A stretch of DNA of 64,000 nt from Sphingopyxis panaciterrae (GCF_011762125.1 NZ_JAASQN010000001.1:124001-188000), one strand, 5' to 3'. Positions 33,076-42,027 are shown, counted from the stretch's first letter. The notes: generated by a model not told the origin, from the letters alone. Numbers and translations are program-made.

Positions 33076-33573
33076 CTATCGCATCAGTTCGTCATAGATG
33101 TCGTCGTCGGCGCGGCTCGCGGCGTTGCGCCATTTGGGCGCCGCCTTGCGGTTGAGGACATGGCCGCGGGCGTCGAGGATCGCGATCGTCGGGGTGCCCT
33201 TGATCTTGAAGCCGAAGCGTTTGGCGACGTCGGGATTGCGGCCGAGGCCATCGATGTGCGGCATGCCGATGTCGGCGAAGACGATCTCGTAGCGATCGCG
33301 CACCGGCGCGAAGCGGTCGGTCGCGATCAGGTTCGCGAACCACGCGCTGTCGTGACAGCCGTTCGTCCCCATGACGAGGAGGACGTGCTTGCCCGATCGG
33401 ACGGCGGCGGCGAGCGCGGCGTCGATCGCGGGCAACGGGGCGGCGATGAAGGCCTCGGTCCGATAGGGGTCGGCAACCCCGGGGATCGTCCGCGTAGCGG
33501 TGTCCGCAGCGCCGACGCAGGGCGTAGCGAGCACGAGCGCGGCGGCAAGAGCGAGGACGGGGTGGGGGATCAT
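33076..33573 (-). CDS. Exported thioredoxin-like protein with a single active-site Cys
   Basis: A 165-residue protein with a signal peptide (MIPHPVLALAAALVLATPCV). It has a thioredoxin fold: KHVLLVMGTNGCHDSAWFAN places Cys-His-Asp-Ser at the usual CxxC site, and GFKIKGTPTIAILDARGHVL holds the cis-Pro loop. With Ser in place of the second Cys it cannot form the normal disulfide and may act as a monothiol reductase or chaperone-like protein. It is first in an operon with the SDR and S10 peptidase. Confidence 0.8.
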   Translation of the reverse strand: MIPHPVLALAAALVLATPCVGAADTATRTIPGVADPYRTEAFIAAPLPAIDAALAAAVRSGKHVLLVMGTNGCHDSAWFANLIATDRFAPVRDRYEIVFADIGMPHIDGLGRNPDVAKRFGFKIKGTPTIAILDARGHVLNRKAAPKWRNAASRADDDIYDELMR

Positions 33574-33651
33574 TGCGCGACGATAGCAGCGCGAAGGGCC
33601 GGGGCAAGGTTTTGCATGACGTTTCCGTCAACGTCAGTTAGCCTCGGCTTC

Positions 33652-35166
33652 ATGAGCTGGAAAAAAGAAGTGGGCGAGCTCGCCGCGCGGCGCGCGATGG
33701 CCGAGAAGATGGGCGGCGAAGAAAAGGTCGCGCGCCAGCATGGCCGCGGCAAGATGGACGCGCGGGCGCGGCTTGCGGCGATCGTCGACGAAGGCAGCTT
33801 TCGCGAGATCGGCAAGATCGCGGGGCGGGGGACCTATGGTCCCGATGGCGCGCTGGAGGATCTGGCGGCATCGAATTTCATTTTCGGACGCGCGAATATC
33901 GACGGGCGTCCGGTGGTCGCCTCGGCCGACGATTTCACCGTGCGCGGCGGCGCGGCGGATGCGGCGCTGCACCGCAAGTTCGTCCAGTGCGAGGCGATGG
34001 CGCATGAATATCGCCTGCCGCTGATCCGCATGATCGACGGCACCGGCGGCGGCGGGTCGGTCAAGACGCTGGAGGATATGGGTTATACCTATATCCCGCA
34101 TGTGCCGGGGTGGCATGAGATCATTGCGAACCTCGACACGGTGCCAGTGGTGGCGCTCGCCTTGGGGCCGACGGCGGGGCTCGGCGCGGCGCGCGTCGTC
34201 GCGAGCCATTATAGCGTGATGGTGCGCGGACTGTCGCAGCTGTTTGCGGCGGGCCCGGCGGTCGCTGCGGCGATCGGCGATACGCTGGATCGCGAGGAAC
34301 TGGGCGGGACCGACGTTCATACGCGCAACGGCGTCGTCGATGACGAGGTGGGATCCGAGGCTGAGGCGTTCGCGGCGGCGCGGCGGTTCCTGTCGTACCT
34401 GCCGTCGTCGATCCACGACCGGGCTTTGCGCACCGAATGCAGCGATCCGGTCAATCGGCGCGAAGAGGCCTTGCTGTCGGTGGTGCCGCGCGCGGCAAAG
34501 CAGGTCTATTCGATGCGGCGCATCGCGAATGCGGTGTTCGATCAGGGCAGTTTCTTCGAAATGGGCGCGCGCTGGGGGCGGGCGGTGATGACCGCGTTCG
34601 CGCGGCTTGATGGTTATCCGGTCGCGGTGCTGGCGAGCGACCCGTCCTATCTCGGCGGATCTTGGGATGCGAAGACGAGCGAGAAGGCCGAGCGTTTTGT
34701 GAAGATGGCCGACCAGTTCCGGCTGCCGATCGTTCACCTCGTCGACAACCCCGGCTTCATGATCGGCGGCGAGGCCGAGCGGACGGGGACGATCCGTTAC
34801 GGGGTGCAGGCGATGAATGCGATCTATCGCGCGACGGTGCCGCTGGCGTCGGTGGTGGTGCGGCGCGCCTACGGGATTGCGGGGAGCGCGATGTCGAACG
34901 CCGAGCGCTTCCAGTACCGCTTTGCCTGGCCGTCGGGCGACTGGGGCAGCCTGCCGATCGAGGGCGGAGTCGAGGTTGCGTATAAGAGCGAACTCGAGAC
35001 GGCCGACGATCCGGCGGCGCATCTGGAAGCAATTCGTGAGCGATTGAACCGCGTCCGCTCGCCGTTCCGGACGGCGGAGAAATATGGGGTCGAGGATATC
35101 ATCGACCCCCGCGACACGCGGCCGCTCTTGTGCGAGTTTGCCGAACTGGCGTGGCGGGTGCTCTGA
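33652..35166 (+). CDS. Acyl-CoA carboxylase, carboxyltransferase (beta) subunit
   Basis: A 504-residue protein from ATG 33652; the frame is open far upstream, antisense to the SDR and thioredoxin genes, but those codons have no start signal. Two carboxyltransferase lobes are visible: ASADDFTVRGGAADAALHRK and RMIDGTGGGGSVKTLEDMG in the N-half, and GYPVAVLASDPSYLGGSWDA, LVDNPGFMIGGEAERTGTIR and RAYGIAGSAM in the C-half. It resembles propionyl- or methylcrotonyl-CoA carboxylase beta chains. The biotin-carrying alpha subunit is not in the window, so the partner and acyl substrate are open. Confidence 0.9.
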   Translation: MSWKKEVGELAARRAMAEKMGGEEKVARQHGRGKMDARARLAAIVDEGSFREIGKIAGRGTYGPDGALEDLAASNFIFGRANIDGRPVVASADDFTVRGGAADAALHRKFVQCEAMAHEYRLPLIRMIDGTGGGGSVKTLEDMGYTYIPHVPGWHEIIANLDTVPVVALALGPTAGLGAARVVASHYSVMVRGLSQLFAAGPAVAAAIGDTLDREELGGTDVHTRNGVVDDEVGSEAEAFAAARRFLSYLPSSIHDRALRTECSDPVNRREEALLSVVPRAAKQVYSMRRIANAVFDQGSFFEMGARWGRAVMTAFARLDGYPVAVLASDPSYLGGSWDAKTSEKAERFVKMADQFRLPIVHLVDNPGFMIGGEAERTGTIRYGVQAMNAIYRATVPLASVVVRRAYGIAGSAMSNAERFQYRFAWPSGDWGSLPIEGGVEVAYKSELETADDPAAHLEAIRERLNRVRSPFRTAEKYGVEDIIDPRDTRPLLCEFAELAWRVL

Positions 35167-35177
35167 TCGGAGTTGGC

Positions 35178-35831
35178 ATGCGATATATTATCCTGATCGC
35201 GCTCGGAGTTTGCGCCGCGCTGGCGCCGGCCGCATCGCGCGCCGAACCGCAGGGGAGCGGGCCATGCGCCTATGATCGCGAGGCAATGCTGCGGCTCGAT
35301 CGAAACAGCTTCGACCAGGATGATGAACTGGGATGGCGGAAGCTGGGAAATCGCGCCGAATGCCGGACCGTGGCGGCGGACCTGATCGCCCTGTATATCG
35401 AGGCGCATCGGGACGAGCTGGCGCGCGTATGGCAGATCCCATCGTTCAAATGGCATGAAGCGACGACGCGTGCCTTTGCCGGAGATAGGGCGCGAGCGAT
35501 CGCGTTGATGCATCAGTCGCTCAAGCCCGAGGCCGGACCCAGGGAGTTCGAGGGATGGACCGCCTATGCGCTGCCGTGGAACGACTATGTGAAGGCGACG
35601 ATCGCTTTTCTGGAGCGCGACGCGGAGGCTCTGGCGAAGGCGCGCGAGCGGCTTGCGGCATCGCCGGTTCCCGATGATTTTTCAAAAACCGATATATCGG
35701 CAGCGACCGGAATCGCGGCGAGCTGGCCGCCCAATCTGGGCGTGGTCGACGGATTGATCGCTTGTTTCGACCGGCCTTATCTTGAAGCTTATGGCAGCAT
35801 TGAATGCCGCGAAGCGGGCAAGCGGCGGTAG
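35178..35831 (+). CDS. Exported hypothetical protein
   Basis: Start at ATG 35178 (MRYIILIALGVCAALAPAAS), eleven bases after the carboxyltransferase stop with CGGAGT before it; the longer frame from 35130 overlaps the previous gene and is not used. The 217 residues have a signal peptide and a helical mature part with a TPR-like look (RAIALMHQSLKPEAG, WNDYVKATIAFLERDAEALA). No catalytic motif is seen. It likely shares a transcript with the carboxylase gene. Its stop abuts the stop of the convergent LytTR gene. Confidence 0.75.
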   Translation: MRYIILIALGVCAALAPAASRAEPQGSGPCAYDREAMLRLDRNSFDQDDELGWRKLGNRAECRTVAADLIALYIEAHRDELARVWQIPSFKWHEATTRAFAGDRARAIALMHQSLKPEAGPREFEGWTAYALPWNDYVKATIAFLERDAEALAKARERLAASPVPDDFSKTDISAATGIAASWPPNLGVVDGLIACFDRPYLEAYGSIECREAGKRR

Positions 35832-36683
35832 TCAGCTCTCCAGAGCAGGCCGGAACCGCCGGCTGCCGCGTAGCGTTTCGCCGCTTTCCATTTCGACGTC
35901 GAAGTCACCGCTCTTGTGGTTGATGACGCGGCGTACCGCGTCGCGGCGGGCGAGGCGGCCGCGGTGGATGCGGACGAAACCGGCGCCCGCCAGTTCCTCC
36001 TCGATCGCGGTCAGGGTCGCGCGGTGGAGCAGGCGCTGGCCGCGCCATGCGATCTCGACATAATTGCCCGCCGCCGCGACATGTTCGATTTCGGCGACGG
36101 GGATATGGTGGGTGACCGGTCCGTCGCCGACCGCGAGGGTCCGGAGCCCCGGGGCCGGGGCGGGCGGCGCGGCGTAGCGCGCGACGAGCCACTGGACGAG
36201 GAAGAGGATGAAGACGAGTTCGGCGTAGGTCGAGACGTCCTTGCGGAATTCATAGAGGATGGGGTCTCCCTCGGGCGAGGCGAAATGATAGCTGCCGCCG
36301 GTGAGCCACCACGCCGCGGTGCGCAGCGCGACCATGATGGCGATGTGGCCGAGCGCGACCGGGATGACGAGCAGCGCATGGATCAGCGCGGCCGTGGCCA
36401 GGCCGAAACGCGGCGGCCGGATCGCGCGCACTGTGAACCAGCAGGGAATGACCATCACCACCCAGGCGACGAGCGCGGTGCCTTCGAGCATCCATGCGGT
36501 CGAGGCCGCGACCTCGATTCCGGCGCCGTGACGGTCGGCGATGTAGGAATAGACGTTCGCGGTGATGCGGACGATGCCGAAGAGCAGCATCGCGGCGAGG
36601 AGCAGCGCGGTGAGCGCCCGCGCGCTCAAACCGCTCGTCCCGGCTGCGCCGCCGTTTGTCCCCGCCTTGCCCTTGTCCGTCAC
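35832..36683 (-). CDS. LytTR DNA-binding regulator with membrane sensor domain
   Basis: A 283-residue protein. Four membrane helices fill the first 180 residues (LTALLLAAMLLFGIVRITAN, STAWMLEGTALVAWVVMVIP, ALIHALLVIPVALGHIAIMV, TYAELVFILFLVQWLVARYA). The rest is a LytTR domain: HIPVAEIEHVAAAGNYVEIA, LLHRATLTAIEEEL, GFVRIHRGRLARRDAVRRV and DFDVEMESGETLRGSRRF. Such proteins bind paired imperfect repeats upstream of target genes, often under quorum or redox control. It is divergent from the acyltransferase, a likely target. Confidence 0.92.
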   Translation of the reverse strand: MTDKGKAGTNGGAAGTSGLSARALTALLLAAMLLFGIVRITANVYSYIADRHGAGIEVAASTAWMLEGTALVAWVVMVIPCWFTVRAIRPPRFGLATAALIHALLVIPVALGHIAIMVALRTAAWWLTGGSYHFASPEGDPILYEFRKDVSTYAELVFILFLVQWLVARYAAPPAPAPGLRTLAVGDGPVTHHIPVAEIEHVAAAGNYVEIAWRGQRLLHRATLTAIEEELAGAGFVRIHRGRLARRDAVRRVINHKSGDFDVEMESGETLRGSRRFRPALES

Positions 36684-36775
36684 ATCGGCTCCGCCATCCG
36701 TCCCGGCGCGATCGCCCGCCGGCCGCCTTTCCGATTAGCGGCTGCGGCGGGCCCCGGCAAAGGAGATTCGCGGCG

Positions 36776-37933
36776 ATGGACCGGACACGGCATTATGGCA
36801 TGGACTGGCTGCGGATCGGTGCGTTCGCGCTGCTGATCCTCTATCATATCGGCATGTTCTTCGTGCCGTGGGACTGGCATGTGAAGATCTTGGCGCCGAT
36901 CGGCCGGGTCGAGATCCCGATGATGGCGACGAACAGCTGGCGATTGCCTTTGCTGTTCCTCGTCTCGGGTTATGCGAGCGCGGCGCTGTTTGCGAAGCTG
37001 GGCAGTGCGGGCGCTTTCCTGCGCTCGCGCAGCGCGCGGCTGCTGATTCCGCTGGCCTTCGGGATGGTGGTGATCATTCCGGTGCAGCCGTGGATCGAGC
37101 TGGTGACGCAGCATGGCTATACGGCAAGCTTCGCGCATTTCTGGGGCGATGATTATTTCCGCTTCGGGACGCTGGACGGGATCGTGCTGCCGACGTGGCA
37201 GCATCTGTGGTTCGTCGTTTACCTGTTCGCCTATACGCTGCTTGCCGCGCTGTTGCTGGCGATCGTCCCGGCGCGGGCGCGCGGGCGGGTCGCCGACGCG
37301 GCGGCGCGGCTGCTCGGCGGGTGGGGGATGCTGGTGACGCCCTTCGCATTGTGGATTGCCATTCTGTTTTTCTTTCCCGGGCACCGCGATACGCATGCGC
37401 TGGTCGATGACGGGCCGGCGCATCTTCATTTCCTGGTCGCCTTTGCTGCCGGCTGGCTGCTGCGCGTGCGTCCGCAGCTGTTCGATGCGGTGTCGCGCTG
37501 CTGGCCGGCGGCGGCGGTGCTCGCACTCGCCGCCTATGCCTGGATCGTCTGGGCGATGGGGGCAGCGCCCGGCGAGGGCGCGCCGCCTGCGGGCGTCGTC
37601 ACGCCGTTCATGGCCGTGCGGCTGGTGCAGGGCTGGGCGTCGATCGTCGCGCTGGTCGGGATCGCCGACCGTTACGGAAATCGGGACCACCCGCGGCGCG
37701 CCATGTTCGCCGAGGCGGTGTTTCCCTTTTACATCATCCATCAGACGATCATCGTCGTTGTCGGCTGGCTTTTACTGCGGGCCGGAACCGGCGCTTTGCC
37801 GTCGTTTCTTGTCCTGCTCGTCGCGACGACGCTCGGGTGCTGGCTTTTCTATGCGATCGGGCGCAGCATCGGCTGGCTGCGGCCGCTGATCGGATTGCAG
37901 CGCAAACAAGGAGAGCGATCATGGGTGCGTTGA
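36776..37933 (+). CDS. Acyltransferase 3 family membrane protein
   Basis: Start at ATG 36776, with AAGGAGATT eleven bases before it, giving 385 residues. The family signature is the N-terminal RTRHYGMDWLRIGAFALLIL with YHIGMFF (His). About ten membrane helices follow, including RLPLLFLVSGYASAALFAKL and WQHLWFVVYLFAYTLLAALL. The final RSIGWLRPLIGLQRKQGERS is a cytoplasmic tail. Family members (OafA, glucan-modifying MdoC) transfer acyl groups to sugars or lipids at the inner membrane. Substrate unknown. Confidence 0.92.
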   Translation: MDRTRHYGMDWLRIGAFALLILYHIGMFFVPWDWHVKILAPIGRVEIPMMATNSWRLPLLFLVSGYASAALFAKLGSAGAFLRSRSARLLIPLAFGMVVIIPVQPWIELVTQHGYTASFAHFWGDDYFRFGTLDGIVLPTWQHLWFVVYLFAYTLLAALLLAIVPARARGRVADAAARLLGGWGMLVTPFALWIAILFFFPGHRDTHALVDDGPAHLHFLVAFAAGWLLRVRPQLFDAVSRCWPAAAVLALAAYAWIVWAMGAAPGEGAPPAGVVTPFMAVRLVQGWASIVALVGIADRYGNRDHPRRAMFAEAVFPFYIIHQTIIVVVGWLLLRAGTGALPSFLVLLVATTLGCWLFYAIGRSIGWLRPLIGLQRKQGERSWVR

Positions 37934-38124
37934 AGGCCGTGATGGCGATCGTCGGGGTGGCGGCGATCCTGATGGGCGGGCTGTGGATGCTGCAGGGGCT
38001 GGATATCTTGCGCTGGCCGGCGAGCAGCTTCATGCTCGGCGACACGACATGGACGCGCAACGGGGCGATCCTGGCGATCGCCGGCGCGGTGCTGGTGTGG
38101 CTGGGGCGCAAACGGCCCGTGTGA
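37921..38124 (+). CDS. Two-helix small membrane protein
   Basis: Sixty-seven residues from ATG 37921, which lies 13 nt before the acyltransferase stop; AAGGAGAGCGATC upstream is a good ribosome binding site. Two hydrophobic helices (VMAIVGVAAILMGGLWMLQG and NGAILAIAGAVLVWLGRKRP) are joined by a short loop. The pattern 'LxGLxWxLQGLxxL' is common in small proteins of unknown function in proteobacteria. It is translationally coupled to the acyltransferase. Confidence 0.8.
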   Translation: MGALKAVMAIVGVAAILMGGLWMLQGLDILRWPASSFMLGDTTWTRNGAILAIAGAVLVWLGRKRPV

Positions 38125-38131
38125 GCTAACG

Positions 38132-38145
38132 ACTACAAATGTAGT
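38132..38145. promoter_or_regulatory. Perfect ACTACA-AA-TGTAGT palindrome upstream of the S41 peptidase
   Basis: The 14-bp palindrome contains TACA-N2-TGTA, the core of BlaI/MecI-family operators. It lies 47 bp before the S41 start. No BlaI/CopY-type regulator is encoded in the window, so the link is only by motif. Confidence 0.4.
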
Positions 38146-38191
38146 TGATCTGTGTTGATGATATGATACACCTCTTTCCGACGAGGATTGG

Positions 38192-39307
38192 ATGGAGATG
38201 AGGATGATTCGCCCTTCGCGCCTTTTGCGCCTTTTGCCGGGCCTGCTGATCGTTGCGGGCGTGGCGGCTCTGCCGCTGGTCGCCGCGCCGCCGGTCCTCG
38301 CCGCCGATGCGGTGAGCGCCGATGCCATCGCCGAAAAATATGCCGCGCTGCTTGAGCGCGACTATGTCTATCCCGAAACCGGCAAGCGCTATGCCGCCGC
38401 GATCCGTGCCGCCATCGCCGCGGGGCGCTATGCGCCGCTGGATGGCGAAGCGCTGGGCGAGGCGATCGACGCCGATGTGAATGCGGTGGCGCCCGACGGG
38501 CATTTGCGGGTTCGCGCTCCCGAAGGCGCCGCGGCTGCGGAGGGCGCCGACGCGCCGACGCGCCGGCCGCGCGTCCCGATCGAGCAGGCGGAATGGATCG
38601 CGCCGGGGATCGCCTTCATTCGTTTCAACATCTTCCCCGACGATCCGGCGGTCACCGCCGCGGCGGCGAAATTCATGGCCGAGCATGCCGATGCGAAAGC
38701 GATCATCTTTGACCTGCGCACCAACGGCGGCGGCGGCATGGCGCAGATGGACGTCATTTTCCCCTGGCTGTTCGCAAAGCCGACGCGGCTGGTGACGATG
38801 GCGACGCGCGCCTCGGTCGATGCCGAGGGCGGCTCGCCGATCGACGGCATCGCGTCGATGCGGCTGGTCAAGGGCGATCCGGCCATGGTCGTGCGCGAGC
38901 ATTGGGCGACGCCGAACGGCGACGCGCGGTTGCGCGATGCGAAAATCTATGTCCTGACGTCGGGCGGGACCGCGTCGGCGGCCGAGCATTTTTCGCTGGC
39001 GATGAAGCATAGCGGGCGCGGCACGCTGGTCGGCGCACCGACCGCGGGGGCCAATCATTTCGGGCGCGGCGAGGCGCTGGGCGGGGGGTTCGAAGCCTTC
39101 ATTCCGGTTGGGCGAACCTATGATCCGGCGACCGGCAAGGATTGGGAAGGTGATGGGGTCGTGCCCGACATCGTCGTGCCGCCGGCCGATGCGCTGGTGC
39201 GCGTGCTCACCGACCTCGGCGTCGAGACGGGCGCGGCGAAGCGATTGTCCGATGCGCATATGCCGAGCCGGCCGATGGAGCGGCGCAAGCCCGCGCCCGC
39301 CCGTTAG
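38192..39307 (+). CDS. Exported S41-family peptidase
   Basis: A 371-residue protein with an N-terminal signal (LLRLLPGLLIVAGVAALPLV). Starts at ATG 38192, 38198 or 38204 are all possible; GAGGA favours the first. The tail-specific protease core shows IAFIRFNIFPDDP, AIIFDLRTNGGGGMAQMDVI and the nucleophile Ser in YVLTSGGTASAAEHF, then GTLVGAPTAGANHFG. The general-base Lys normally downstream is not obvious. There is no PDZ domain, so it belongs to the IRBP/TSP-like group acting on periplasmic peptides. Stop codons of this and the next gene are 2 nt apart, convergent. Confidence 0.88.
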   Translation: MEMRMIRPSRLLRLLPGLLIVAGVAALPLVAAPPVLAADAVSADAIAEKYAALLERDYVYPETGKRYAAAIRAAIAAGRYAPLDGEALGEAIDADVNAVAPDGHLRVRAPEGAAAAEGADAPTRRPRVPIEQAEWIAPGIAFIRFNIFPDDPAVTAAAAKFMAEHADAKAIIFDLRTNGGGGMAQMDVIFPWLFAKPTRLVTMATRASVDAEGGSPIDGIASMRLVKGDPAMVVREHWATPNGDARLRDAKIYVLTSGGTASAAEHFSLAMKHSGRGTLVGAPTAGANHFGRGEALGGGFEAFIPVGRTYDPATGKDWEGDGVVPDIVVPPADALVRVLTDLGVETGAAKRLSDAHMPSRPMERRKPAPAR

Positions 39308-39309
39308 GG

Positions 39310-39726
39310 TCAGGATTCGTGCAGGTACGCCAGATTGTCGCGGTAGCACGCCTCGATATTATTGCCGTCGGGATCGAGCAGGAAGGCGCCGTAATAGCCG
39401 ATCGCGCCTTCGCGCGGGCCGGGGGCGCCATGATCGGTGCCGCCCGCGGCGATGCCCGCCGCATGGAAGGCGTCCACCGCCGCTGTCGATGACGCGATGA
39501 AGGCGATGTGCATCTGGTTGAGCCCGGCGCGCGACCCTTCGGCCCAGTAGCTGGGGCGGAGCGTTCCGACCCACAGATAGGGGATCGGCTGTTCCTTGCT
39601 CTTGCCGAAGACGAAGGCCTGGTCGCCATTGTCGGCGGTGACGAGGCCGAGCGGCTTTCCGACCGCGTCGTAGAAGGCGCGTGCACGGGTGAGGTCGCTG
39701 ACGACGATGCCGGTGTGATCGAACAT
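39310..39726 (-). CDS. VOC-family (glyoxalase/bleomycin-resistance fold) protein
   Basis: A 138-residue protein of two beta-alpha-beta-beta-beta units: MFDHTGIVVSDLTRARAFYD at the start with the metal His, MHIAFIASSTAAVDAFH in the middle, and GYYGAFLLDPDGNNIEACYR at the end with the metal Glu. It is a cytosolic metal-dependent lyase, dioxygenase or resistance protein; the substrate cannot be told. Stand-alone gene. Confidence 0.9.
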   Translation of the reverse strand: MFDHTGIVVSDLTRARAFYDAVGKPLGLVTADNGDQAFVFGKSKEQPIPYLWVGTLRPSYWAEGSRAGLNQMHIAFIASSTAAVDAFHAAGIAAGGTDHGAPGPREGAIGYYGAFLLDPDGNNIEACYRDNLAYLHES

Positions 39727-39794
39727 GGTCGTCGAAACGCGGCGCGGATGCCTGTTGTTCCGGCCGGTTCAGGAAACCACGGGCCGGAGCGGGG

Positions 39795-40283
39795 TCAGCG
39801 CACCGCGCCGCCCGCCAGCGCGGCGAGGGCATCGCCGTCGACGCGCATCACCGTCCATTCGTCCATCAGCTTCGCGCCGAGGCTCCGGTAGAAACCGATC
39901 GACGGCGTGTTCCAGTCGAGCACCGACCATTCGAGGCGGGCGCAATCGCGGTCAACGCAGAGTCCTGCAAGATATGCGAGCAACGCCTTGCCGAGCCCCG
40001 AACCGCGCGCTTCGGGGCGGACGAACAGATCCTCGAGATAGATGCCGGGCTTCCCCTCGAAGGTCGAGAAATTGTGGAAGAAGAGCGCGAAGCCCTGCGG
40101 CGCGCCGTCGATCTCGCCGATCACCACTTCGGCATAGGGGCGCGGGCCGAACAGCCGCTCGCCGAGTTTCGCCTCGTCGAAGCGGACTTCGTGTGCGAGC
40201 TTTTCATAGTCCGCGAGGTCGCGAATGAACTGGGCGATCAGCGGCAGGTCGGCGGATGTGGCGGGGCGGATCGAAAGGGTCAC
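39795..40283 (-). CDS. GNAT-family N-acetyltransferase
   Basis: A 162-residue GNAT enzyme. The acetyl-CoA loop is LFVRPEARGSGLGKALLAYL; the first strands are SIRPATSADLPLIAQFI and the final ones ARLEWSVLDWNTPSIGFYRS, close to the diamine (spermidine) acetyltransferase group. Cytosolic. It lies in the same direction as the VOC gene with a 68-nt gap and may share its transcript. Confidence 0.9.
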   Translation of the reverse strand: MTLSIRPATSADLPLIAQFIRDLADYEKLAHEVRFDEAKLGERLFGPRPYAEVVIGEIDGAPQGFALFFHNFSTFEGKPGIYLEDLFVRPEARGSGLGKALLAYLAGLCVDRDCARLEWSVLDWNTPSIGFYRSLGAKLMDEWTVMRVDGDALAALAGGAVR

Positions 40284-40318
40284 GCGAATATCCTGTGAAG
40301 AGGGACGTTGCGGCCGCT

Positions 40319-40705
40319 TTAACGACGCGCGGCGGTTCCGGCCATGCCTTGTCTGCGATAATCGAGATGCGTGCGGCCCCAGGCGCGGATCGCGTGCATC
40401 ACCGGCAGCACCGAGACACCGTGCGGCGAGATTTCATATTCGACGTGCGACGGCGCGAGCGAATGGACCGCGCGCACGATCAGCCGCTCCTCCTCCAGCC
40501 CGCGCAAAGTTTCGGTCAGCACCTTGTGCGACACATCGGGGATCAGCCGCCTGAGCTCGTTGAAGCGGCGCGTGCCGCTGGCGAGATAATAGAGGCAGAT
40601 CAGGCTCCATTTGCCGCCGATCGCATGGATCGCGGCGGTCATCGGGCAATCGGTCATCGGCGTCGGCATATTCGCTTCGGGACCCAAAGGATTTGACGTC
40701 GCCAT
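40319..40705 (-). CDS. HxlR-family transcriptional regulator
   Basis: Start at ATG 40705 gives 128 residues. The winged-helix core is typical of HxlR: CPMTAAIHAIGGKWSLICLY, GTRRFNELRRLIPDVSHKVL, TETLRGLEEERLIVRAV and VEYEISPHGVSVLPVMHAIR. The Cys at the head of the domain is conserved in redox-sensing members. It is divergent from the NIPSNAP gene (66 nt between starts), its most likely target. Confidence 0.93.
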   Translation of the reverse strand: MATSNPLGPEANMPTPMTDCPMTAAIHAIGGKWSLICLYYLASGTRRFNELRRLIPDVSHKVLTETLRGLEEERLIVRAVHSLAPSHVEYEISPHGVSVLPVMHAIRAWGRTHLDYRRQGMAGTAARR

Positions 40706-40771
40706 GACCTGCTCCCGGTTACCAGAAAGTGCGTCCTTGTCGCGCCGCCCGGCAGCGGACAGGATGACGCG

Positions 40772-41086
40772 ATGATAGTCGAGATGCGGACCTACCAGAC
40801 GAAGCCGGGAATGCGGACCCGCTTTATCGAGATTTTCGAGGCGAAGACGCGTCCCGAGCATGACCGGCTGGGCATGCCGATCGCGGGGCCGTTCCTGAGC
40901 GTCGAGGATCCCGATATCTTCTTTTTCATGCGCGGCTTTCCCGACATCGACAGCCGCGAGACGATGAAAGCCCGTTTTTACGAGGGCCGGCTGTGGAAAG
41001 AGGAATTGGAGGCGGTGCTGATGCCGATGCTCGAACGCTATGACGTGGTGGTTGTCGACGATCCCGACGGGCGGATCGCATGGTGA
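40772..41086 (+). CDS. NIPSNAP-family protein
   Basis: A 104-residue dimeric alpha/beta-barrel protein: MIVEMRTYQTKPGMRTRFIE, LGMPIAGPFLSVEDPDIFFF, MRGFPDIDSRETMKARFYEG. The family is small, cytosolic and of unclear function, sometimes in catabolic operons. It overlaps the next gene by 7 nt, so the two are coupled, and is probably controlled by the divergent HxlR regulator. Confidence 0.9.
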   Translation: MIVEMRTYQTKPGMRTRFIEIFEAKTRPEHDRLGMPIAGPFLSVEDPDIFFFMRGFPDIDSRETMKARFYEGRLWKEELEAVLMPMLERYDVVVVDDPDGRIAW

Positions 41087-42027
41087 TCTCGTCCTTGCTG
41101 GGACTGGCACTGTGGAGCGCGGGCGCAAATGCTCCCGCGACGGTTGAGGTTCCCGCTGCACCGCCGGCCGAAGCCGTGCGCGACGAGCAGCGCGATTTCG
41201 ATTTCGAGATCGGCAGCTGGATGACCGAGGTGCGCGTGCTGCGCAATCCGCTGTCGGGCAAGCCGCCGGTCTGGGCGGAGTATCGCGGGACGAGTATCGT
41301 CAAGGCGCTGATGGACGGCCGGGCGAACATGGTCGAGCTGTCGGTCGCGGGACCCGCGGGCAAGATCGAAGGGGTGTCGCTGCGGCTTTACGACCCGGCG
41401 CGGCACATGTGGAGCCTGAACTTTGCCAGCCTGCGCGACGGCGCGTTGACGCCGCCGGTGCACGGCGGCTTTGGTGCGTACGGGCGCGGCACCTTTTACG
41501 GAAAGGACCGGCTCGGCGATCGCCCGATCGAGGTCCGGTTCGAGATCACGCAGGTTTCAGCCGATGAAGCGCGGTTCGAGCAGGCTTTTTCCGCCGACGA
41601 CGGCGTGACATGGGAAGTGAACTGGGTTGCGATCGACCGGCGCATGAAGCCGGTCGCCGCCTTGCCCGCCGATCTCGCCGAGGCGGTGGCGGCGCACAAC
41701 CGCGCGACGGTGGCGAAGGATATCGCGGCGCTGGGGGCGCTGGTGACCGATGATTATCTGCTCGTGAACTCCGACGCGACGACGCAGGATAAGCGGTCTT
41801 ATCTCGCCGACTTCGAAAAGCCCGATTTCCGTATCGAGCCCTTCGCGATCGAACAGCCGGTCGCCCGCGTCGATGGCGACACGGCGATGACCGGCGGGGT
41901 GATGACGCTGCGCTGGACACTGAACGGCCGGCACGAGAGCCGACGGCTGCGCGTGGCGCATATGTGGGTCAGGCAGGGCGGAAGCTGGCGGATTGCCTAT
42001 ACGCAGCTGACCCGGGTTCCGGTTTAG
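41080..42027 (+). CDS. Exported two-domain protein with C-terminal SnoaL/NTF2-like domain
   Basis: A 315-residue protein with an N-terminal hydrophobic start (MVISSLLGLALWSAGANAPA) that acts as a signal. The first domain (FDFEIGSWMTEVRVLRNPLS, FASLRDGALTPPVHGGFGAY) resembles DUF1579-like lipocalin folds. The second (LAEAVAAHNRATVAKDIAAL, LVTDDYLLVNSDATTQDKRS, HMWVRQGGSWRIAYTQLTRV) is a DUF4440/NTF2-like domain. Its TAG stop (42025-42027) forms the first bases of a palindromic repeat, so the C-terminus may have been set by insertion. Confidence 0.8.
   Translation: MVISSLLGLALWSAGANAPATVEVPAAPPAEAVRDEQRDFDFEIGSWMTEVRVLRNPLSGKPPVWAEYRGTSIVKALMDGRANMVELSVAGPAGKIEGVSLRLYDPARHMWSLNFASLRDGALTPPVHGGFGAYGRGTFYGKDRLGDRPIEVRFEITQVSADEARFEQAFSADDGVTWEVNWVAIDRRMKPVAALPADLAEAVAAHNRATVAKDIAALGALVTDDYLLVNSDATTQDKRSYLADFEKPDFRIEPFAIEQPVARVDGDTAMTGGVMTLRWTLNGRHESRRLRVAHMWVRQGGSWRIAYTQLTRVPV

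Noticed and set aside
32431..33651. Upstream extension of the carboxyltransferase frame to 911 codons
   Set aside because: The added 407 codons are antisense to the SDR and thioredoxin-like genes. The carboxyltransferase family start is MSWKKEV at 33652.
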